Shown here: in pieces, positions 54,054 to 62,877 of the stretch
Position numbering within the stretch: the stretch's first letter is position 1
Layout of the letters: each line of letters opens with the position of its first letter
DNA from: Nonomuraea endophytica
GTDB lineage: Bacteria > Actinomycetota > Actinomycetes > Streptosporangiales > Streptosporangiaceae
Reading direction: 5' to 3'
Length of the DNA stretch: 64,000 nt
NCBI RefSeq assembly: GCF_014203235.1
Contig: NZ_JACHIN010000001.1
Location: 124,001-188,000 of the forward strand
The notes under the pieces: generated by a model
The model's input: the letters and a program-made list of their open reading frames with translations, nothing else
Told to the model about the DNA's origin: nothing
Database searches by the model: none
Program-made: the position numbers and the translations under genes

Positions 54054-55148
54054 ATGTGGAAGTGCGCTATAGGGCGTCACATGCTATGCCTGGCGGCCTG
54101 CCTGGCCGCCGTCATCACCGGGTCGGCGCTCATCGTGTGCGCCTGGATCGGCAACGGCACGGAATCCGGGCGGCTGACCCAGTGCTTCTCGTCCGAGCGC
54201 ATGGACCTCGCGGTGCTGCCGGCGGGCTTCCCGCACGAGGGCGAACCCCCGCAGATCCCCGGCCGGACGATCGCCGCCCTGCGCGCACTCCCCGGTGTCA
54301 GCGCCGTGCGCGAGGTGCGCGGCGGCACCGTCCAGGCCAACTGGCCGCTGGCCGACGCCACCCCGATGGAGGTCGTCGCGCTGCCCGCCAACGGCCTGCC
54401 CATGCTTCCCATCGTCCACGGCAAGCCGCCCACCACGGACGGCGAGGCCGTCGTGGACGACGCGACCGCCGACTCCTACGGGCTCCAGGTCGGCAGCACC
54501 GTCACCGTCACCGACTCCCACGGCGCGCCGGTCCACCTGCGCGTGAGCGGCTTCCTCCAGGTCGACATGGACAAGAGCATGATCGCCAGAGGAACCCTCG
54601 GCCTGAAACCGCAGAAAGCCGCCGCACTCGTCAGCCCGATCAGGCTCAGCGGCCTGCAGGTCACGCTCGACTCGGCCTCACTCGCCGGACCGGTCCGCGA
54701 CCAGGTCGCCGACGCGCTGGGCTCCGGCTACAACGTCTACACCCGTCAGGACATCGCCGCCCGCCGCAGCGCCGACGCCGGCGTCCTGAGCATCGCGCTG
54801 GCCACGCTCGGCATGACCGCCACCACGGTGGGCGCCGTCGCGAGCTGCGCGACCCTCGGCCGGCTGCGCTCCTACCTGCGCCAGTCCGCCGGCGCCCAGG
54901 TCGCCACCCAGGGACGGCGGCGCATCCGCCGCATGATGGTCTACGACCGGCTCATCGGCTTCGCCACCGCGGCGACCGCGGGCGCCGGGCTCGTCATCGG
55001 CACGCTCGTGCTGCTCGCCGGATCGGGCGCCGACCTGCCGTGCCTCAGCGTGTTCGCGATCTCCTCGACGCTCACGCTGCTCCCTCTGTCCGCCTACGTC
55101 TGCGCCATGTTCCTCGCGCCCATCCCCGCACTCCTGCGGCACTCCTGA
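54054..55148 (+). CDS. FtsX-like ABC permease without a partner ATPase
   Basis: 364 residues. One N-terminal helix (MLCLAACLAAVITGSALIVC), an extracellular MacB_PCD-like domain of about 190 residues, then three helices (from GVLSIALATLGMTATTVGAV onward). This is half of a typical FtsX-like permease. GGAGG precedes the ATG by 6 nt. It follows the two-component genes and no ATPase gene is adjacent, unlike VraDE- or BceAB-type systems. Confidence 0.75.
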   Translation: MWKCAIGRHMLCLAACLAAVITGSALIVCAWIGNGTESGRLTQCFSSERMDLAVLPAGFPHEGEPPQIPGRTIAALRALPGVSAVREVRGGTVQANWPLADATPMEVVALPANGLPMLPIVHGKPPTTDGEAVVDDATADSYGLQVGSTVTVTDSHGAPVHLRVSGFLQVDMDKSMIARGTLGLKPQKAAALVSPIRLSGLQVTLDSASLAGPVRDQVADALGSGYNVYTRQDIAARRSADAGVLSIALATLGMTATTVGAVASCATLGRLRSYLRQSAGAQVATQGRRRIRRMMVYDRLIGFATAATAGAGLVIGTLVLLAGSGADLPCLSVFAISSTLTLLPLSAYVCAMFLAPIPALLRHS

Positions 55149-55152
55149 GCGG

Positions 55153-56115
55153 TCAGGACGACTTGCGGGCGCGGGCGGCGCGCCGCTTGCCCTCGTGCAT
55201 GGCCTGGACCCGGGCGATCGGGATCGTGTGGCCCTCGGCGACGAGGTCGTCGGGCAGCCGCTGGGGCTCCGGCATGGCCTCCGCCCACGGGTCGGCGCCG
55301 GACAGCAGGCCGGGCGCGGTGTGGATGGTGAAGTCCGACGGGCTCACCCGGTCCAGGTCCGCCCACGGGACGGGGAAGGAGACGGGGGCGCCGGGCCGTA
55401 CCCTCGGACTATAGGCCGCGACCACGGTCGCGCCGCCCGCGCGGGTGGAGTCCAGGAAGACCTTGCCACCGCGGTCCTCGCGGATGAACGCGGTGGTCGC
55501 CAGCGCCGGGTCCAGCCGCTCGGCGCGCGCGGCGACCGCGCGGGTCGCCGCGGCGAGGTCCTCGACGCCCGTGTCCGCCGCGACCGGCACGAACACGTGC
55601 ACGCCCTTGGCGCCGCTGGTCTTCACCGCCCCTTCCAGCCCGTCCGCCCGCAGCGCCTCACGCACCAGCAGAGCAGCCTGTACGGCCAGCGAGAACGCCC
55701 CGTCCTCGGCCGGAGGGTCAAGGTCGAGGATCAGATGCGTGGGCCGGTCCCCGAGAAACAGCGACGGGTGGTATTCGACGGCCCGCTGGTTGGCGAACCA
55801 CAGCAGCGTCCGCCGGTCGCCGCACACCGCGTAGCGCACCTCGCGGTGGGAGCTCTCCGCCCACTGGGTGACGCTGTCGATCCACTCCGGCGCGTACTTG
55901 GGCAGGTTCTTCTGCATGAACGGCGGCTGCCCCGGCCGCACCCTGATCACCGACAGGGCGCGCCCGGCCAGCGCCGCGACGATCTGGTCGCGCGCGGCGT
56001 CCAGGTAGTCGACCAGGTCCCGCTTGGTGGCCTCCGCCCCGTCGAACAGCGGCTGGCCGAGATTGCTGAACTCGACCCCGTCACGCGTCTCTTCCACCTT
56101 GCCCACCGACCCCAC
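55153..56115 (-). CDS. stand-alone LigD-type DNA polymerase/primase
   Basis: 320 residues of the PolDom of bacterial NHEJ ligases. RPGQPPFMQKNLPKYAPEWI and the catalytic Asp pair in HLILDLDPPAED are visible. YSPRVRPGAPVSFPVPWADL is the C-terminal core. No ligase domain, nuclease domain or ku gene is nearby. It should fill gaps or add nucleotides at DNA ends. The start may be GTG at 56115, 56106 or 56097. Confidence 0.88.
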   Translation of the reverse strand: MGSVGKVEETRDGVEFSNLGQPLFDGAEATKRDLVDYLDAARDQIVAALAGRALSVIRVRPGQPPFMQKNLPKYAPEWIDSVTQWAESSHREVRYAVCGDRRTLLWFANQRAVEYHPSLFLGDRPTHLILDLDPPAEDGAFSLAVQAALLVREALRADGLEGAVKTSGAKGVHVFVPVAADTGVEDLAAATRAVAARAERLDPALATTAFIREDRGGKVFLDSTRAGGATVVAAYSPRVRPGAPVSFPVPWADLDRVSPSDFTIHTAPGLLSGADPWAEAMPEPQRLPDDLVAEGHTIPIARVQAMHEGKRRAARARKSS

Positions 56116-56135
56116 GATGCCGATCCCCGCCGCTC

Positions 56136-56153
56136 AGGTCAACGACGTGACCT
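56136..56153. other. short perfect inverted repeat
   Basis: AGGTCA-ACGACG-TGACCT lies in the 39-bp gap between the LigD polymerase and HAD genes, both read leftward. It could be an operator or a weak hairpin. Confidence 0.35.
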
Positions 56154-56154
56154 C

Positions 56155-56781
56155 TCAGGCGTAGGAGAGGGCGTCGGCCAGGGTGTCGACCACGGGCAGG
56201 CCGGTGGCCTGGAGGTCGGCCCTGGTGGTCATGCCGCCGGTGTAGAGGACGGCCTGGGCGCCGACGTGCCGGGCGGCCAGCCCGTCGTCGACGCTGTCGC
56301 CGATCACCAGGACGTCGGCTGGCTCGACGCCGATGGCGGCCAGGTGGGCGCTCATATGCGCCGCCTTCTCGCCGCCGGTGGTGCCGAGCAGCCCGTCGAT
56401 CCTGGTGAAGTGCTGATGGATCGCGAACGACTCGACCATCGGGACCAGGTGCGCGTGCGGCGCCATCGAGCAGAGCGACTGCGTGCCGTCCCAGCCCTGC
56501 AGCGTGGCCAGGGCGTCGGCGGCCAGGCCGCAGGCGACGCTCAGGCGGAAGTAGTGATCGTGGAAGCCGACGTCGAGCCGCTCCCACTCCCCGTCTTCGA
56601 GCGCGCGGCCGAGCATGCGCTCATAGGCCAGCCAGATCGGGCGGGTGTAGACGGCACGGAAGCCGTCGGCGTCGAGAATGGGCAGTGCGTAGGGCTTGAA
56701 GACCTCGTTGGTCGCCCCGACGACCGCGTCGATGTCGTGGAAGAGGGTACCGTTCCAGTCCCAGATGATGTGCTTCGTCAT
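56155..56781 (-). CDS. HAD hydrolase
   Basis: 208 residues. Motif I is IWDWNGTLFHDID with the nucleophile Asp intact. Motif III is in TTGGEKAAHM, and motif IV DVLVIGDSVDDGLAARHVGA. The small cap resembles phosphoglycolate phosphatases. Substrate is unknown. A terminator-like gap separates it from the DUF2690 gene. The ATG start is standard. Confidence 0.85.
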   Translation of the reverse strand: MTKHIIWDWNGTLFHDIDAVVGATNEVFKPYALPILDADGFRAVYTRPIWLAYERMLGRALEDGEWERLDVGFHDHYFRLSVACGLAADALATLQGWDGTQSLCSMAPHAHLVPMVESFAIHQHFTRIDGLLGTTGGEKAAHMSAHLAAIGVEPADVLVIGDSVDDGLAARHVGAQAVLYTGGMTTRADLQATGLPVVDTLADALSYA

Positions 56782-56888
56782 GTCATCACAAGCTTATCGG
56801 CCGACCCCGACATTCCGGTGAACAGGACGGAGCCGCGACCCTAAGGCCGCGGCTCCCCCGCGTGCTGATCAGCCGCGAGCCAGGGTGA

Positions 56889-57341
56889 TCAGCCGCAGGC
56901 CTGCGCGGTCTTGCCGTTGGCCCAGGACTTGGTGTGCTTGGCCACGGCGTAGCCCCAGGCGCAGATCTTGGCGCCCTCGATCATGTCGCCCCAGTGGTGG
57001 CCGCCGTTGCCCTTGCCGTAGGTGAACTGGACCATCCTGTTGCCGTTGCTGTTGGGCTTGGTCAGGATGACGCGGATGATGCCGGTGTCGAGCGGGGAAA
57101 CCCAGACCTCGGCCCAGTTGGTCTTGCACTTGCGCGACCACATCAGCTTGATCGTGCCGTACTTCTTGCCCGAGCCCTTCTGGACCAGCGTGCTCTGCTT
57201 CGAGACGATCCCCGACGCGGCACAGCCGGTCTTGTACGGGTCCTGCTTGTCGTAGTTCCGAGCGGCGTGCGCGGCGGGAGACATCATGGCCAGAAGCGCC
57301 CCCGTGGCCGCCACTCCGGCTACTGCTGCTCGGATTCTCAC
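56889..57341 (-). CDS. secreted DUF2690 protein
   Basis: 150 residues. A Sec signal (VRIRAAVAGVAATGALLAMM, cleaved near AHA) precedes the DUF2690 core: NYDKQDPYKTGCAASG, then IKLMWSRKCKTNWAEVWVSP. Cysteines in GCAA and RKCK likely pair. GTG 57341 follows AAGGAG; an upstream frame runs to 57404. Family members are small extracellular proteins of unknown function. Confidence 0.82.
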   Translation of the reverse strand: MRIRAAVAGVAATGALLAMMSPAAHAARNYDKQDPYKTGCAASGIVSKQSTLVQKGSGKKYGTIKLMWSRKCKTNWAEVWVSPLDTGIIRVILTKPNSNGNRMVQFTYGKGNGGHHWGDMIEGAKICAWGYAVAKHTKSWANGKTAQACG

Positions 57342-57440
57342 TGAGACTGACTCCTTCGTGTTACCCGACGTGTAAACCCACGGCAGCCTACAAGGGATGT
57401 TCACGAAAGAGTCAAGAACAATCTCCGAATTGGGACGACC

Positions 57441-57947
57441 CTAACGGAAGAGGTCAGGGATCTCCTGGGTCGCATACCACATCAGTTCGTGCGCCTCGGC
57501 GCCGTCCACGGTGAAGCGGGCGTCGTCGTCGCCGTCGTCGGCGGCCGAGAGGGCGGCTATGGCCGCTTCGATGTCGGGGATGGCGTAGAGGTCGTCCACG
57601 TGGGCCGCGGCCACCTTGGACAGGGGGACCGAATCGGCCAGCCGTACCCTCGCACGCTCGGCCAGGTCCACGCCCACGGTGAGACCCCCGTCGGGGACCT
57701 CGGCCGCGACCACCACCCGCCGTGGAGCGGCGTCCACGCCGTCGGCGCGGTCGGCCGCGAGCATGCGCAGCGAGGCGCGGGCCGCCTCGGTGAGCGCCAC
57801 GTATTCGAGCTCTTCTGTGTCGCCCGAGGCGTACCACTCGGTCAGCGCGGGGGTGACCGCGTAGCCGATCAACGGGGCCGGGCCGAGCTCTCCCGCGGCG
57901 ACGGCCTTGGCCAGCGCGGGGAGCGTGCACGGCAGATAGACGCGCAT
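57441..57947 (-). CDS. conserved actinobacterial protein (DUF6912-like)
   Basis: 168 residues starting MRVYLPCTLPALAKAVAAGE. The alternating hydrophobic pattern and blocks such as RRVVVAAEVPD are conserved-looking and lack membrane helices. The family has no known activity. It is 31 bp before the HAD gene's stop, so the two may be co-transcribed. Confidence 0.78.
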   Translation of the reverse strand: MRVYLPCTLPALAKAVAAGELGPAPLIGYAVTPALTEWYASGDTEELEYVALTEAARASLRMLAADRADGVDAAPRRVVVAAEVPDGGLTVGVDLAERARVRLADSVPLSKVAAAHVDDLYAIPDIEAAIAALSAADDGDDDARFTVDGAEAHELMWYATQEIPDLFR

Positions 57948-57978
57948 GATGTGCCTTTCCGAGAAATCAAGAGCTCTA

Positions 57979-58623
57979 TCATGCCCGCCGCAGCGGCAGC
58001 CGGAGGAGCGTCTCGAGTTCGGCGATGGTCGTGTCCGCGTCGCGGTGGTGGATACCGGCGATGCCGAGGCCGCGGGCGGCGGTGATGTTCGCCTCGATGT
58101 CGTCGACGAACACGCAGTTCCCGCCAGGCAGGCCCACCAGGTCGAGCGCGTGGTGGAAGATGCGCGGCTCGGGCTTGCGCATGCCCACCTCGCCCGAGAT
58201 GACCACCGCGTCGAAGACCTCGTCCCAGTCGTCGCGCGGGTAGGTGTTGGACCACGAGTTCGACAGCAGGCAGGTCCTGATCCCCCCGCTCCGCGCCAGC
58301 CGCAGCATGTCGTACATGACGTCCACCCGGTCGAACGCCGCGAACATCCTCTCCAGCAGCCCCTCCGCGACCGGCGGCGCCCCGTCCACGGTGCGCAGCC
58401 GCGCCGCCAGGTCCCGCTCGAACGCCGCTCCCGACATCTCCCCGCGCTCCAGCGCGTGCACGACGCTCTCGCCGTCGCCGTTGTAGGCGTGGTCGACGAG
58501 GCCGCGCATGACCGTGCGGTAGTGGGCGCCGTCGATGCGGTCGGCCTCGATCCACTTGGCGATCGCGATGGACAGGCTCGTCGTGAGCACGCCGCCCCAG
58601 TCGATCAGCACCCCTGCGACCAC
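57979..58623 (-). CDS. HAD hydrolase, subfamily IA
   Basis: 214 residues from GTG 58623. Motif I is VLIDWGGVLTTS with the nucleophile Asp, as in many HAD-IA enzymes with the second Asp replaced. Motif II is CLLSNSWSNT and motif III/IV is GMRKPEPRIFHHAL, then VFVDDIEANITAA. GAGG precedes the GTG; an unsupported frame extends to 58716. It is the first of a two-gene unit with the DUF6912-like gene. Confidence 0.86.
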   Translation of the reverse strand: MVAGVLIDWGGVLTTSLSIAIAKWIEADRIDGAHYRTVMRGLVDHAYNGDGESVVHALERGEMSGAAFERDLAARLRTVDGAPPVAEGLLERMFAAFDRVDVMYDMLRLARSGGIRTCLLSNSWSNTYPRDDWDEVFDAVVISGEVGMRKPEPRIFHHALDLVGLPGGNCVFVDDIEANITAARGLGIAGIHHRDADTTIAELETLLRLPLRRA

Positions 58624-58716
58624 GGAGACCTCCCGGTGATGGAATATCGTTCTAGGGTAATTCCCCGCGAAACGCGGCCGGGCGCGGGCGGGACATAACC
58701 GGTTAATCGGGCTCAA

Positions 58717-58732
58717 CCTAACGCTGGTTAGG
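58717..58732. promoter_or_regulatory. palindrome before atpB-like gene
   Basis: CCTAAC-GCTG-GTTAGG is a perfect 6+4+6 palindrome ending 8 bp before the ATG. It may be an operator over a leaderless promoter. Confidence 0.45.
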
Positions 58733-58740
58733 GTGACCGC

Positions 58741-59517
58741 ATGGTGACCATCGACGACTATCGCGCCCCTGGTCCGGACATCTTCGTCTTCCCGCCGATC
58801 ATCGACGGCGGCCCCTTCTGGTTCACCAAACCCGTGCTCCTCGCGGTCGCCTGCGCGGGGCTCGTCATCGCCTTCTGCTGGGCCGCCTTCGCCAAGCCCA
58901 AGATCGTCCCACGCGGCGTCCAGAACGCCGGGGAGTACGTCTACTTCTTCGTCCGCGAGCAGATCGCCAAGCCGTTCCTGGGCGCCGACACCGATCGCTG
59001 GATGGGCCTGCTGTTCACCCTGTTCTTACTGATCCTGACCTGGAATCTGGTGGGCCTGGTCCCGTTCATCCAGTTCCCGGCCTCCTCGTACATCGCCTTC
59101 CCCGGCGTGCTGGCCGTCGCCGTCCTCATCCTCAAGGTCTACCTGGGCGTCAAGCACCAGGGCTTCACCGGCTACCTCAAGAACATGTCCGTCCCGCCCG
59201 GCCTGCCCAAGTGGGCGCTGGGGATCTACGCGCCCATGGAGTTGGCACACCAGTTCCTGTTCTCCTGGGCCACGCACGCCATCCGGGTCTGCGCCAACAT
59301 GTTCGCCGGCCACATGCTGCTGGCCTTCTTCAGCTCGGTGGGCTTCTGGTTCCTGGTGGAGAAGCTCAGCCCGCTGGGCGCCCCGATCGGGCTGCTCGGC
59401 GTGGTGATGACGATCCTGCTGACGGCCTTCGAGCTGTTCATCATGATCCTGCAGGCGTACCTGTTCACCATGCTCTCGGCCATGTACATCGCCGGCGGCC
59501 TGCGCGCCGAGCACTAA
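58741..59517 (+). CDS. orphan F0 ATP synthase subunit a (AtpB-like)
   Basis: 258 residues with about six helices. The essential arginine segment is THAIRVCANMFAGHMLLAFF, matching the family's 'LSLRLFGNMxAGH' pattern with Arg and Asn kept. The last helix ends TMLSAMYIAGGLRAEH, as in subunit a. No other ATP synthase gene adjoins it: both neighbours are on the opposite strand and unrelated. It could replace or modulate the proton channel of the main enzyme. Confidence 0.88.
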   Translation: MVTIDDYRAPGPDIFVFPPIIDGGPFWFTKPVLLAVACAGLVIAFCWAAFAKPKIVPRGVQNAGEYVYFFVREQIAKPFLGADTDRWMGLLFTLFLLILTWNLVGLVPFIQFPASSYIAFPGVLAVAVLILKVYLGVKHQGFTGYLKNMSVPPGLPKWALGIYAPMELAHQFLFSWATHAIRVCANMFAGHMLLAFFSSVGFWFLVEKLSPLGAPIGLLGVVMTILLTAFELFIMILQAYLFTMLSAMYIAGGLRAEH

Positions 59518-60788
59518 CCGGCGGCGCGGGCGGCCAGCTTCCTGTGCTTGGCCGAGCGCAGCACCTTCGCGGCCTGTTCCGCCGAGGCCCTCGGCGCCTC
59601 GGTCAGGAAGCCGCGGTTCTTCCTCAGCGTGAGCAGCCGGGTCACCGAGGCGTCCAGCCGCGCCTCGGTGATCCGGCCCGACTTCACCGCCCCCAGCACC
59701 GCGTTGTACGCCTTCGGGAAGTCGGCCGGCATGAGCAGCAGATCTGCCCCGGCCAGCACGGCGCGTACCGCCACCTCGCCGTCGCCGTACTTCTTGCGCA
59801 CCCCGCCCATGTTCAGGGCGTCGGTGGAGATCACGCCTTTGAAGCCGAGCTTGTCGCGCAGCAGCCCGGTCAGGATGGGCTTGGACAGCGTGGCCGGATC
59901 GCCGGAGTCGTCCAGCTTCGGCATCACGATGTGCGCGCTCATGACCGCGTCCACGCCCGCGTCGATCGCGGCCTTGAACGGCGGCGCGTCCAGCTTCTCC
60001 CACTGCGCCCGGGTGTGCTTGATCACCGGAAGCCCGGTGTGGCTGTCGGTCGCGGTGTCGCCGTGGCCGGGGAAGTGCTTGGCGGTGCTGGCCACCCCGG
60101 CGTCCCCGAAGCCCTTGACCGCCGCGCTCACCATCTTGGCCACCTTGGCCGGGTCGTCGCCGAAGGCCCGCCGGCCGATCACCGGGTTGCGCGGGTTGAG
60201 GTTCACGTCGGCCACCGGGGCGAAGTCGAGGTTGACCCCGAGCGCCTTCAGCTCGTCGCCGGTGGCCCTGGCGACCGCCCGCGAGAACTCCGTGTCCCCG
60301 GTGGCGCCGATCCGGTCGGCGCTCGGCAGATCGGTCATCAGCGCCGACATCCGCGAGACCAGGCCGTTCTCCTGGTCGGTGCCGATGAGCAGCGGGACCC
60401 GCTTCGAGGCGTCCTGCAGGCCGTTGGCGAGCTTGACGACCTGGGCGGTGCTCTTGACGTTCGCCGGGAAGAGGATCACGCCGCCGAGGTGGTACTTGGC
60501 GACGACCTTCGCGGGCGTCTGGGCGCCGAACCTGGCCCGGTTCTCGCCGGAGACGGTGTCGGCGGCGGTGCCGTACACGACGGGCATGAACAGCTGCCCG
60601 ACCTTCTCCTCCCGGCTCATCGCCTTCACCAGCCGCTGAACCTCGTCCCCCATGGGCTTCTGCGAGGTGGCCGGGCTCGGCTGGGCGGCGGCCGCGGCGG
60701 AGCTCGGCGTCGCGGGTCCGCCGCCGCCGCCCGCGCACGCGGCCAGAGCGAAGACGAGCATGCCTGCGGTGCCGATGCGTCCAACCAT
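59514..60788 (-). CDS. nagZ: lipoprotein beta-N-acetylhexosaminidase (GH3, NagZ-like)
   Basis: 424 residues. A lipobox (ALAACAGG) and Gly/Ser/Pro-rich linker precede the GH3 domain. The catalytic His-Asp dyad loop is KHFPGHGDTATDSHTGLPVI and the nucleophile Asp is in VISTDALNMGG. It removes terminal GlcNAc from wall fragments outside the membrane. ATG 60788 starts the signal. It overlaps the AtpB-like stop by 4 bp and lies upstream of the PTS operon, whose GlcNAc transport would use its product. Confidence 0.9.
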   Translation of the reverse strand: MVGRIGTAGMLVFALAACAGGGGGPATPSSAAAAAQPSPATSQKPMGDEVQRLVKAMSREEKVGQLFMPVVYGTAADTVSGENRARFGAQTPAKVVAKYHLGGVILFPANVKSTAQVVKLANGLQDASKRVPLLIGTDQENGLVSRMSALMTDLPSADRIGATGDTEFSRAVARATGDELKALGVNLDFAPVADVNLNPRNPVIGRRAFGDDPAKVAKMVSAAVKGFGDAGVASTAKHFPGHGDTATDSHTGLPVIKHTRAQWEKLDAPPFKAAIDAGVDAVMSAHIVMPKLDDSGDPATLSKPILTGLLRDKLGFKGVISTDALNMGGVRKKYGDGEVAVRAVLAGADLLLMPADFPKAYNAVLGAVKSGRITEARLDASVTRLLTLRKNRGFLTEAPRASAEQAAKVLRSAKHRKLAARAAG

Positions 60789-60833
60789 GTCCAACAAGGT
60801 ATCCGGGCGAAGCCGTGCAAGTGCCGCAGGAGA

Positions 60834-62507
60834 CTAAAGTCCGAGCTCCGCGAGTCCGGGCAGGTTGGAGCGGGCCGCCGCACGCGCGTGCCGCGCCGTC
60901 GCCTGCCCCCGCGCCGCGTGCGCCGCGCGCCCGCACTCGTCCAGCGTGCTCAAAGCCAGCGCGGCCCGTACGGCGGGCAGCGCGGTGGCGCTCATCGACA
61001 ACGTGCTCACCCCGAGCCCGACCAGCACGCAGGCCAGCACCGGATCGGCCGCCGACTCCCCGCACACCCCGCACGGCCGCCCGTTGTCCGATGCCGCGGT
61101 GGCCGTGGCGGCGACGAGGTCGAGCAGCGCCGGCTGCCACGGGTCCTGCAGCCCGGCCAGCGCGCCCACCTGCCGGTCGGCGGCGAAGGTGTACTGCGAC
61201 AGGTCGTTGGTCCCGATCGAGAAGAAGTCGACCTCCTGGGCGATGCGGTCGGCGCGCAGCGCCGCAGCCGGCACCTCGATCATCACGCCCGCGCTCGGCA
61301 GCCCGGCGGCCCGGCACGCTCCGGCGAACCACCTGGCCTCCTCGGCCGTGGCCACCATCGGCGCCATGACCTGCAGCTCGGCATCGACGCCCTGGGCAGC
61401 GGCGGCCAGCGCTGCCAGTTGCACGGCCATCACCTCCGGATGCAGGCGGAACATCCGCAGCCCCCGCTCCCCCAGCGCCGGGTTCGGCTCCGGCGCTGAC
61501 GGCTTCAGGAACGCCAGCGGCTTGTCCGCCCCGGCGTCCAGCGTCCGCACCACGACCTTGCCGGCGGGAAAGGCCTCCAGCACCGCCCGGTACGCGTCTT
61601 CCTGCTCCTCGATCGAGGGCGCCTGCGCGCGGTCCAGGAACAGGAACTCGGTCCGGTACAGGCCCACGCCCTCGGCGCCGTTGGCCAGCGCTGGGTCGAG
61701 GTCTCCCGGACCGCCGACGTTGGCCAGGAGCGGCACCCGGTGCCCGTCCTTGGTCCGGCCGGGGCCGCGGACCGCGGCGATCGCGGCCTGCCTGCTCTCC
61801 TGCGCGTCCACCGCGGTGGCCACGTCGTCGTCGGACGGCTCCAGCCGTACCTCTCCGGTGGACCCGTCGACCAGCACCCGGGCGCCGGGCCTGATCGTCG
61901 TCGCGCCCGCGCAGGCCACGACGGCGGGCACGCCCATCGCCTTGGCCAGGATCGCGGTATGGCTGGTCGGCCCGCCCTCCTCGGTCACGAACGCGGCCAC
62001 CACGTCCCTGGACAACAGCGCGGTGTCGGCCGGCGCGAGGTCACGGGCGATCAGCACGTACGGCTCCGCCGCCTCGACCGGCAGGCCCGGCAGCGGCTGC
62101 CCGGTCAGCTGCGCGATCACCCGGTCGCGGATGTCGTCGAGGTCGGCGACCCGCTCGCCGAGGTAGCCTCCGGCCTTGGCCAGCAGGTCGCGGTACTTGC
62201 CGAACGACTCGTACACCGCCCTGGGCGCGGCCAGGCCGCCGTCGATGAGCGACTTGACGCCCACGATCAGGCCGGGGTCCTCGGCCATGAGGGCCTGCGC
62301 CTGCAGGATCTCCCTGGCCTCGCCGCCCGCCTTGTCACCGCGGGCCTCCAGGGCCCCGGCGACCTGCTTGAGCGCGGCCAGCGCGCGCTCCTTCTCCTGG
62401 GCTGCCTCGCCGGTGAAGGTCTGGCCCGCAGGGGGTTCGGGCACCGAGGCCGTCAGGACGTACGCGGGACCGTGACCGATCCCCTGGCTGACCCCCGTGC
62501 CGCGCAT
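60834..62507 (-). CDS. ptsI: PTS enzyme I
   Basis: 557 residues. The phospho-His is in EEGGPTSHTAILAKAMGVP. The C-terminal PEP-binding site has RTEFLFLDRAQAPS and the catalytic Cys in PCGVCGESAADP. It passes phosphate from PEP to HPr. ATG 62507 starts MRGTGVSQGIGHGP, matching the family, but has no good ribosome site; GTG 62579, overlapping ptsH by 4 bp, is the alternative. Confidence 0.96.
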   Translation of the reverse strand: MRGTGVSQGIGHGPAYVLTASVPEPPAGQTFTGEAAQEKERALAALKQVAGALEARGDKAGGEAREILQAQALMAEDPGLIVGVKSLIDGGLAAPRAVYESFGKYRDLLAKAGGYLGERVADLDDIRDRVIAQLTGQPLPGLPVEAAEPYVLIARDLAPADTALLSRDVVAAFVTEEGGPTSHTAILAKAMGVPAVVACAGATTIRPGARVLVDGSTGEVRLEPSDDDVATAVDAQESRQAAIAAVRGPGRTKDGHRVPLLANVGGPGDLDPALANGAEGVGLYRTEFLFLDRAQAPSIEEQEDAYRAVLEAFPAGKVVVRTLDAGADKPLAFLKPSAPEPNPALGERGLRMFRLHPEVMAVQLAALAAAAQGVDAELQVMAPMVATAEEARWFAGACRAAGLPSAGVMIEVPAAALRADRIAQEVDFFSIGTNDLSQYTFAADRQVGALAGLQDPWQPALLDLVAATATAASDNGRPCGVCGESAADPVLACVLVGLGVSTLSMSATALPAVRAALALSTLDECGRAAHAARGQATARHARAAARSNLPGLAELGL

Positions 62508-62575
62508 ACGGTCGCGCCCGCTTCGGCCCTCGTTGGCTCGTCCCTCGCTCTCTCGGTCCGAGCTCCTGCGCTCGG

Positions 62576-62833
62576 TCACGGCGTCTCAGCGATCTTCACG
62601 AGCTCGTCCAATACGTCCTCGGCGCCCTCGCCGTCGGCCGTGATCAGGATGGTCTCGCCCTGGCGGACGTCCAGCCCCATGACCGACAGGATGCTCTTGG
62701 CGTTGACCTGGGGACCGCCGGCCTTGCCGACCGTGACGTCGATCGGGGCCTTGGTGGCCGTCTGCACGAACGTCGCCGCAGGACGGGCGTGCAGGCCCAC
62801 TTCCGCGGCGATGACGGCCTTGCGCTCTGCCAT
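62576..62833 (-). CDS. ptsH: PTS phosphocarrier protein HPr
   Basis: 85 residues. His-15 is in EVGLHARPAATFVQTA and the regulatory-type Ser region is NAKSILSVMGLDVRQGE. It carries phosphate from EI to EIIA. AGGAGGA precedes the ATG by 7 nt. It lies between the HAD gene and ptsI. Confidence 0.97.
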   Translation of the reverse strand: MAERKAVIAAEVGLHARPAATFVQTATKAPIDVTVGKAGGPQVNAKSILSVMGLDVRQGETILITADGEGAEDVLDELVKIAETP

Positions 62834-62877
62834 GAGACTTTCCTCCTTGATGATGGCGGTCCAGACCAGTTTGAACC

